DNA of 64,000 nt from Elusimicrobiota bacterium. Its GTDB lineage: Bacteria > Elusimicrobiota > Elusimicrobia > Elusimicrobiales > Elusimicrobiaceae. A model generated the notes under the pieces. That model worked only from the letters and a program-made list of their open reading frames with translations. It did no database searches and had not been told where the DNA came from. Below, in pieces: positions 58,240 to 64,000 of this stretch. The stretch is from positions 124,001 to 188,000 of the forward strand of contig WRFH01000001.1 of NCBI GenBank assembly GCA_009778915.1, read 5' to 3'. Position numbers and translations under genes: made by a program. Every line of letters begins with the position of its first letter. Position 1 is the first letter of the stretch.

Positions 58240-59193
58240 ATGAAAAAATTAAGTTTATTTGTCGCCGTAGCGGCGATGATTGCGTTTGCGGCCGGTTGCT
58301 GCAAATGCGGAAAAGACGAAGCAAAAAAACCGGTAACCTTTGACATGGTAATCATTCAAACGACCGCCGCGCCGGGCACCGGCGTGGAAGATCCGGGGCT
58401 TACGCAGGGGCTTACGCAATTTATACAGAAAACGCTGCCGGACGCGAAAGCGAACGTGAAGAAAATTGACGTTGCCGACGCGAAAGGCAAACCTGAATTT
58501 TCAGGCATTGACATGAGTTATATGCCGGTTTACCTCATCAAAAAGACGGATGATATGATAAAAGTATTCGGCCAGCATATTCAATCCGGCTTTATCCAGA
58601 CCGTCGGGGATTATATAGTTTTTGCAAAACAGACTCGCCAGGGTTTATATATGGACAAGCCTGTGCAGAAAAACCAGCTTGACCTTTTTGTAATGTCCCA
58701 CTGTCCGTTCGGCGTTATGGCGGAGAACAAAATTATTGAGGCCAAAAACAAGAATAAGTTTCCTAAAGACGTTACCGTTAACGTGCACTTTATCGTCAGC
58801 GATACGGGGAACGGGACATTCCAGAGCCTCCACGGCCAGGCCGAAGTGGACGAAGACATAATCCAGGCGGTTATACAGAATAAGTTCCCGGCGAAATTCT
58901 GGAAATATCTTGAAGAGAGAAACAAAGACCTGAACGTCAGCTGGGAAACCGCGGCCAAAAAAGCGGGCATTGACACGGCTGTTGTCAAAAGCAATAAGCA
59001 GCTCGGCATTAGCATTCTTCAGAAAGACGCCGTTTACGGCTCTCAGTTCGGCGTAAACGCTTCCCCGACGATAGTCTGGCAGGGCCAATCTGTAATGGAT
59101 TTTGGTTCTTTAGCCGCGAACGTTCCGGGTTTTGAGTATTTCGGCCAGCCGGCGGCGCCCGGCGCAGCTCCCGTCCCGCAAGGCGGTTGTTAA
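58240..59193 (+). CDS. Lipoprotein with thioredoxin-fold-like CPFG motif
   Basis: Lipobox FAAGCCKCGK; DLFVMSHCPFGVMAENKI...YGSQFGVNASPTIVWQGQ. Confidence 0.75.
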   Translation: MKKLSLFVAVAAMIAFAAGCCKCGKDEAKKPVTFDMVIIQTTAAPGTGVEDPGLTQGLTQFIQKTLPDAKANVKKIDVADAKGKPEFSGIDMSYMPVYLIKKTDDMIKVFGQHIQSGFIQTVGDYIVFAKQTRQGLYMDKPVQKNQLDLFVMSHCPFGVMAENKIIEAKNKNKFPKDVTVNVHFIVSDTGNGTFQSLHGQAEVDEDIIQAVIQNKFPAKFWKYLEERNKDLNVSWETAAKKAGIDTAVVKSNKQLGISILQKDAVYGSQFGVNASPTIVWQGQSVMDFGSLAANVPGFEYFGQPAAPGAAPVPQGGC

Positions 59194-59209
59194 GTTCAGT
59201 TTTAGAAAT

Positions 59210-59243
59210 AAAAAAACCCGCGCTAAACAGCGCGGGTTTTTTT
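59210..59243. terminator. Rho-independent terminator
   Basis: AAAAAAACCCGCGCTAAACAGCGCGGGTTTTTTT. Confidence 0.9.
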
Positions 59244-59321
59244 ATTCTAAAAACTGATTAACGGCTCCCAAATCTTTGGCCGACATTCGCGCCCGCCAGC
59301 TTATTTTACTTTTATAGTAAA

Positions 59322-59363
59322 TTAGGTAAAGATACTAAACTATTTTACCTAAACTGATATAAT
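59322..59363 (+). promoter_or_regulatory. Inverted repeat TTAGGTAAA-N13-TTTACCTAA followed by TATAAT
   Basis: Arms 59322-59330 and 59344-59352; TATAAT 59358-59363; ATG at 59370. Confidence 0.6.
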
Positions 59364-59369
59364 ATCGTT

Positions 59370-61163
59370 ATGAAAAAAATCCTAATATTCTCTCTAGTTT
59401 TTTTAGCCGCCTCGCTGTCGTATGCGGCTGACACGCAGGAACGGGTTATATCTTTTAACTCCGCTCTTCAGGTAAACAAAAACGCCTCCGTAGATGTGTC
59501 TGAACAGATAACCGTAAACGCCCAAGGCCAAAAAATACGCCGCGGCATTGTGCGCGTTTTGCCTTCTGACAGCAAAAAACTGGTAATAGTAACTTCTCTT
59601 GAAATGGACGGCAAGCCCCACCCGTATTTTATTGAACACTCCGGCGGTAATATTGAAATTAATTTCGGCAACGATAATTTTTTAACCCACGGCATCCACA
59701 CATATAAACTTTCTTATACGATGGGAAACGTCGTCGGTTTTTTTGATGATTACGACGAGGTTTACTGGAACGTAACCGGTTCTGACTGGGATTTTGTCAT
59801 AGATAACGCGTCAATAAAAATAACTCTGCCCGAAGGGGCAAACGCGATACAGGGTAAAATATCCACCTACACGGGCCGCGAGGGAAGCAAAACAACAATG
59901 GCCGCGACAACCGGCCCTTTAGAATTTGAAACCACCCGTCCTCTTATGCCAGGCGAGGGTTTTACCGTCGCGGTGCCGTGGCAGAAAGGCGTGGTAGTAA
60001 AACCGGCGAAAGCGGCTGTTGAAAAGCCTAAGTATGATACCGTGTATACAAAAGCCGCGTACATACTTTTATTCCTGGCGCTTGTAATATACAGCTTTAT
60101 TAAATGGAAAAAAATCTGTAAAAATCCCTATGAGACTGTTGTCGCCGAATACGCGCCGCCGAAAGATGTTTCGCCCGCTTTTATGCGCACGGTAATACGC
60201 AAAAATCCGGACCAAAAGGCGTTCTGCGCCGCAATGATAAGCCTTGCCATGAAAGGCAAAATAACGATAACGCAGAATAAGATGGATTTTCTCCAGTCTA
60301 CAGACACTTTTCTCAACAAAGTGGATGATAATACGGATAATATGTTCCCGGAAGAACGCGGCATAATGGAAATGATAAACAGCAGTCCTTTTAAAATATC
60401 GGAGGCGAATTACGGTTTAATATCAAAAGCAATGAGCGCCGTGGAAAAATATCTTAAGGAAGGTCTTAAACCATATGTCACAAAAAACGCAAAGCCCATT
60501 ATCGTTCACGCTTCAATAATATTATGCATGCTTTTGCCTATATTTTTTCTTAACCCGATATTTTTTGCCGCAACAGTTATCGGTTTAGCGCTGTGGTCTT
60601 ATTTATATTTGTTTGTAAATAAACTTTTAGGCTGTATATTAATTATATTTTTCGGGCCTCTGTGGTTAATGTTAATATCCGGGATTGCTTATATGGCGAC
60701 TATGCTGGGTTTTGTTCCCCCGGTAATAACTGTACTTTCAATTATTTGTTTTATAATTTACGGCTCCGTTATAATGAATATTTACACGGAACCTGGCCGC
60801 GTTCTTGTAAACCAGATAAACGGCTTCAAACTATATATGTCAACGGCGGAGGAAGGCCGCGTGGCTGTTTCCGACCCTACGGACGCGGAGCGTATTTTTG
60901 CGGATTATCTGCCCTATGCTTTCGCGCTTGATATGGAAAACCAATGGTTTAAAAAGTTTGAAGGCATAGTATCCGCCGCCGCTATAGAACAAACCGTAGC
61001 AAAAGCCGGCGGACGGGATTTTGTAAGAAGCGCGGCGCTTATCCACGCCATAAACTCTGCCGCGCCTGTACAAAGAAGTTCCGGCGGCGGCGGGCACAGC
61101 GGCTCCGGCGGGGGCGGGTTTTCAGGAGGAGGTTCCGGCGGAGGCGGCGGGCACGGACGGTAA
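59370..61163 (+). CDS. DUF2207-domain membrane protein with Gly-rich C-terminus
   Basis: Signal peptide, RVISFNSALQVNKNASVDVSEQITVNAQGQKIRRGIVRVLP, TMs, GGGGHSGSGGGGFSGGGSGGGGGHGR tail. Confidence 0.88.
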   Translation: MKKILIFSLVFLAASLSYAADTQERVISFNSALQVNKNASVDVSEQITVNAQGQKIRRGIVRVLPSDSKKLVIVTSLEMDGKPHPYFIEHSGGNIEINFGNDNFLTHGIHTYKLSYTMGNVVGFFDDYDEVYWNVTGSDWDFVIDNASIKITLPEGANAIQGKISTYTGREGSKTTMAATTGPLEFETTRPLMPGEGFTVAVPWQKGVVVKPAKAAVEKPKYDTVYTKAAYILLFLALVIYSFIKWKKICKNPYETVVAEYAPPKDVSPAFMRTVIRKNPDQKAFCAAMISLAMKGKITITQNKMDFLQSTDTFLNKVDDNTDNMFPEERGIMEMINSSPFKISEANYGLISKAMSAVEKYLKEGLKPYVTKNAKPIIVHASIILCMLLPIFFLNPIFFAATVIGLALWSYLYLFVNKLLGCILIIFFGPLWLMLISGIAYMATMLGFVPPVITVLSIICFIIYGSVIMNIYTEPGRVLVNQINGFKLYMSTAEEGRVAVSDPTDAERIFADYLPYAFALDMENQWFKKFEGIVSAAAIEQTVAKAGGRDFVRSAALIHAINSAAPVQRSSGGGGHSGSGGGGFSGGGSGGGGGHGR

Positions 61164-61182
61164 AAAATTTCTAAAATATATT

Positions 61183-62478
61183 ATGGAAAAAGTTTTTATT
61201 GTCAGTCTCGGGTGCAGCAAAAATCTTGCCGACGCGGAAGAAATGCTCGGGCTGTTGGCTCATAAAAAGTTTAAAATTGTTCCGTCGGAAAAAGAAGCCG
61301 ACGTTATTTTAATCAACACATGCGCTTTCATAAAACCCGCGCGGGTTGAGGCTGGCCGGGAAATAAGACGCGCCGCCCGCCTTAAAGCCGCCGGAAAAAT
61401 TAAAAAAATAATAGTTTCCGGGTGCCTGACGCAGAAAGAAGGAGCAATCCTGCCGCGCAAATATCCGGCCGTGGACGCGTTTATCGGCCTCAGCGAAATA
61501 GATAAAATTGACCGGATTATAAGAACACCGGTACACTGTTTCAACCCGGTTCCGCGCATGCTGAAAGCGCCAAAGTATAAAATGCGGCTTACCGCGCCGC
61601 ACAGCGCCTATTTAAAAGTTGCCGACGGCTGCAGCAATTGCTGCGCTTACTGTACAATCCCGTCGATACGCGGCCCTTTCCGCTCAAAACCGGTTAAAGA
61701 TATTGTGGCGGAAGCCCGCGCGCTTGCCTCTTCCGGCGTAAAAGAAATTTCGCTTATCGCGCAGGATACTACCGCCTACGGGCAGGATATTTACGGCAAG
61801 CCGTCGCTTGTAAAACTATTGCGTGAGCTTGTAAAAATAAAGCCGGTAAAATGGTGGCGCATAATGTACGCCTACCCGGAAACCGTAACGGAAGATTTGC
61901 TTAAATTTATAGCAACACACAAAAGCATAGCGCGTTATATCGACATGCCGTTGCAGCATATTTCAGATGATATTTTGAAAGCGATGAACAGAAGAAGCGG
62001 CAGCGCGGAAATCAAACAAAAAATCGCGATGCTCCGCCGTTACGTTCCGGACATGGGCCTTCGCACAAATTTTATAGCCGGCTTTCCCGGCGAGACTGAT
62101 GAAGATTTTGAAAAACTTAAAAAATTTATTGCGGAAATAAAATTTAATAACGTCGGAGTTTTTGCTTACAGCAAAGAAGACGGCACCGCCGCCGCGTCGA
62201 TAAAAAACCAGATTCCGCAAAAAATAAAACTCGCGCGCGCCGCGGAACTAACCGCCGCGCAAAGCCGCGTCGTTGACGGGATTAACAAAAAACTGAAAAA
62301 TAAAACCGTCAGCATAATGCTTGACGCGCGGGAAAGCGGACGCATGGAATACGACGCGCCGGACATCGACGGCCGCGTGCGCATAATAAATAACAAAAAA
62401 TATAAACCGGGCGACATTGTAAAAGCTAAAATAATTTCCGCCGCAGGTTATCAGCGCACTGCTAAAATATTGCCGTAA
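61183..62478 (+). CDS. rimO: Ribosomal protein S12 methylthiotransferase
   Basis: VSLGCSKNLADAEEMLG; KVADGCSNCCAYCTIPSIRGPFRSK radical SAM CxxxCxxC; TRAM-like C-term. Confidence 0.93.
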   Translation: MEKVFIVSLGCSKNLADAEEMLGLLAHKKFKIVPSEKEADVILINTCAFIKPARVEAGREIRRAARLKAAGKIKKIIVSGCLTQKEGAILPRKYPAVDAFIGLSEIDKIDRIIRTPVHCFNPVPRMLKAPKYKMRLTAPHSAYLKVADGCSNCCAYCTIPSIRGPFRSKPVKDIVAEARALASSGVKEISLIAQDTTAYGQDIYGKPSLVKLLRELVKIKPVKWWRIMYAYPETVTEDLLKFIATHKSIARYIDMPLQHISDDILKAMNRRSGSAEIKQKIAMLRRYVPDMGLRTNFIAGFPGETDEDFEKLKKFIAEIKFNNVGVFAYSKEDGTAAASIKNQIPQKIKLARAAELTAAQSRVVDGINKKLKNKTVSIMLDARESGRMEYDAPDIDGRVRIINNKKYKPGDIVKAKIISAAGYQRTAKILP

Positions 62479-63613
62479 TTTCCATGCCAAAGTTAAACTG
62501 CGCTGTATCTTTTCCGCCGTTATAAGCAGGAAATGTTCCCCATGAATATCTGGCTTCCGGTCTGACATAAAACCATTCAGCCGGTTTATAAGTTATATTC
62601 GCGGTCGCCGCGTAACTGTTTTTATTTTCATGGTAATAAGCGGTCCATTCCGCGCGCAGCCCGCCTGAAAAAGCTTGGTTTATTTTATATACCGCGTACT
62701 CCGTGGCGCCGTAAATATTATTAACCGGCAATCCGCCGGAGGGGGAATGGTTGTCTTGGTTATAATAAGCCTCTGTCACCAGACGCAAATTCTTTGCCGG
62801 CATAAACTGGAAAAGCAGATTATGAAAATAGACAAACGCGCCAGCCGGCACAAATATACGCGCGCCGCCGTCTGTATTGCCTCCGTACCGCCCGCCGATA
62901 AACGAATAAGAAATAGTTGTATTTTTGCCGGTGTTTATATTTGCGGCGCCTGAAAAAAAGTAGTCTTTATAAGGATTATCAAACCCGCTGTCCAGGCCGG
63001 AATAAGCCGCGGCCGTAAAATCAAAAGGCCCGAAACTTTTTTGAAGCATACTTCCGGTGGCGGAAGACGGCAGCGACAGCGTATAAAAAGTTTTGGAATA
63101 GAAATTATTCTGAGTCGCGTCCACGCTTTCATAACCAACGAACGAAAAAAAGCGGCCGGCCGTGAGTTTCCATTTATAGTAAGCTATTTCAATATATGTC
63201 TGCGGCAGGGCAAGCCCGTAAATGCCCGGAGAAGGATAACCGCCGCGGAAAAAATTTGAATCCCAGTATTTTTTTACGCTGCCGTCCTGCCGCAGATAAT
63301 CACTGTTATTTGCGGAGGCAAAAAAAGCGTCGGTGCCGTAAAAAGCGTCCAGACGGAAACCGAAATCAAAATCATTTGTTTCGGTCCGCGCGTCTTTTCC
63401 TAACCAAATCCACGCCTGATTAACGTTGAAATCCGGGTTTGTCATAAACCCCAAATCACCGTTGCCCTGCGCGCCGCGAGCGCCGTGGTCATTAGGGTAA
63501 AGCCCGGCCTGTATATGCGCGCCGAAATCCATAAAGCCGAGTGAGTGTCCTTCCTGCGCGTAAACCGGCGCCGCGAACAGCAAGATTAAAAATAAATTTT
63601 TTATTTTTAACAT
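62462..63613 (-). CDS. Outer membrane beta-barrel porin-like protein (BBP2-like)
   Basis: Signal peptide; LGFMTNPDFNVNQAWIWLGKDARTETNDFDFGFRLDAFYGTDAFFASANN; ends MEITAIF. Confidence 0.8.
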   Translation of the reverse strand: MLKIKNLFLILLFAAPVYAQEGHSLGFMDFGAHIQAGLYPNDHGARGAQGNGDLGFMTNPDFNVNQAWIWLGKDARTETNDFDFGFRLDAFYGTDAFFASANNSDYLRQDGSVKKYWDSNFFRGGYPSPGIYGLALPQTYIEIAYYKWKLTAGRFFSFVGYESVDATQNNFYSKTFYTLSLPSSATGSMLQKSFGPFDFTAAAYSGLDSGFDNPYKDYFFSGAANINTGKNTTISYSFIGGRYGGNTDGGARIFVPAGAFVYFHNLLFQFMPAKNLRLVTEAYYNQDNHSPSGGLPVNNIYGATEYAVYKINQAFSGGLRAEWTAYYHENKNSYAATANITYKPAEWFYVRPEARYSWGTFPAYNGGKDTAQFNFGMEITAIF

Positions 63614-63627
63614 ATTAAAAGTTTAAC

Positions 63628-63661
63628 AAAAAAACCCCGTGTTTTGAACACGGGGTTTTTA
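63628..63661. terminator. Rho-independent terminator
   Basis: AAAAAAACCCCGTGTTTTGAACACGGGGTTTTT. Confidence 0.9.
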
Positions 63662-63675
63662 AATTTCAAAAATAC

Positions 63676-63999
63676 TTATCTCGCGGCGGTTCTGAAGAAG
63701 TTGCCTCTTGTCGAAACCATTTGCGGTTTGCCGGTCATTTTGTCCGCGTTTAAAACAATGTCTTTTGAATTAAGCGCGTAAGTACCGGCCGTGGAACCGA
63801 AAATATCGCCGGTTTTCAGCACGCCAAGGTTGCCGTGGTTGTTAATCTGCACTTCAAGTTTGACGTTGCCGTCAACCTCGCCCACCAGCAAATCTTTGGA
63901 ACCTATTTTGAACTGCAGCGGGAAAACGGGGTTAATAACGCGTTGGATAGCTATAGGCACGTCGGCCTCGTTTTTAACTATTATAGAACACGTATTGTT
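63676..63999 (-). CDS. C-terminal part of a protein resembling the C-terminal region of cytochrome c biogenesis CcmH/CcmI-type proteins; incomplete
   Basis: Open frame to window edge: NNTCSIIVKNEADVPIAIQRVINPVFPLQFKIGSKDLLVGEVDGNVKLEVQINNHGNLGVLKTGDIFGS. Confidence 0.6.
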   Translation of the reverse strand, partial: NNTCSIIVKNEADVPIAIQRVINPVFPLQFKIGSKDLLVGEVDGNVKLEVQINNHGNLGVLKTGDIFGSTAGTYALNSKDIVLNADKMTGKPQMVSTRGNFFRTAAR

Positions 64000-64000
64000 C

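Overview
The window is a 64 kb, gene-dense bacterial chromosome segment with no rRNA, tRNA, CRISPR array, prophage or transposase that I could recognise. Gene content (PorV-like barrel, FlgD-Ig/CTD secreted protein, type IV prepilins, compact Tad genes) is compatible with Elusimicrobiota; this is inference only. Left part: metK/xth, a reduced dcw cluster (rsmH-ftsL-ftsI-murF-mraY-ftsW-murG), rsmG/mnmG/mnmE, CCA transferase, acyl-CoA synthetase and an Opp-type ABC cassette with an M20 peptidase. Middle: thrC-nusB-ligA, trpS-scpA-scpB-glgA-phoA, FtsX-like/EnvC-like, ctpA, tsaD, and a signal-less SBP translationally coupled to a GAF-GGDEF protein. Right: a ~13 kb locus (42262-55103) combining a 1.5k-aa secreted FlgD-Ig-repeat protein with a type-IX-like C-terminus, a PorV-like barrel, three class-III-signal pilin-like proteins and a minimal, rearranged Tad machine (CpaB, N-domain-less secretin, TadZ-TadA fusion, TadB with an exported N-terminal domain, TadC). 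That locus is the best candidate for an undescribed system. Other signals: three families of palindromic intergenic repeats, one carrying a Shine-Dalgarno-like right end; many transcription-unit head genes with a TATAAT-like box 5-8 nt before the ATG and no SD (candidate leaderless mRNAs), including an ultra-compact metK/xth divergent promoter; and a -1 frameshifted FtsI C-terminal tail.
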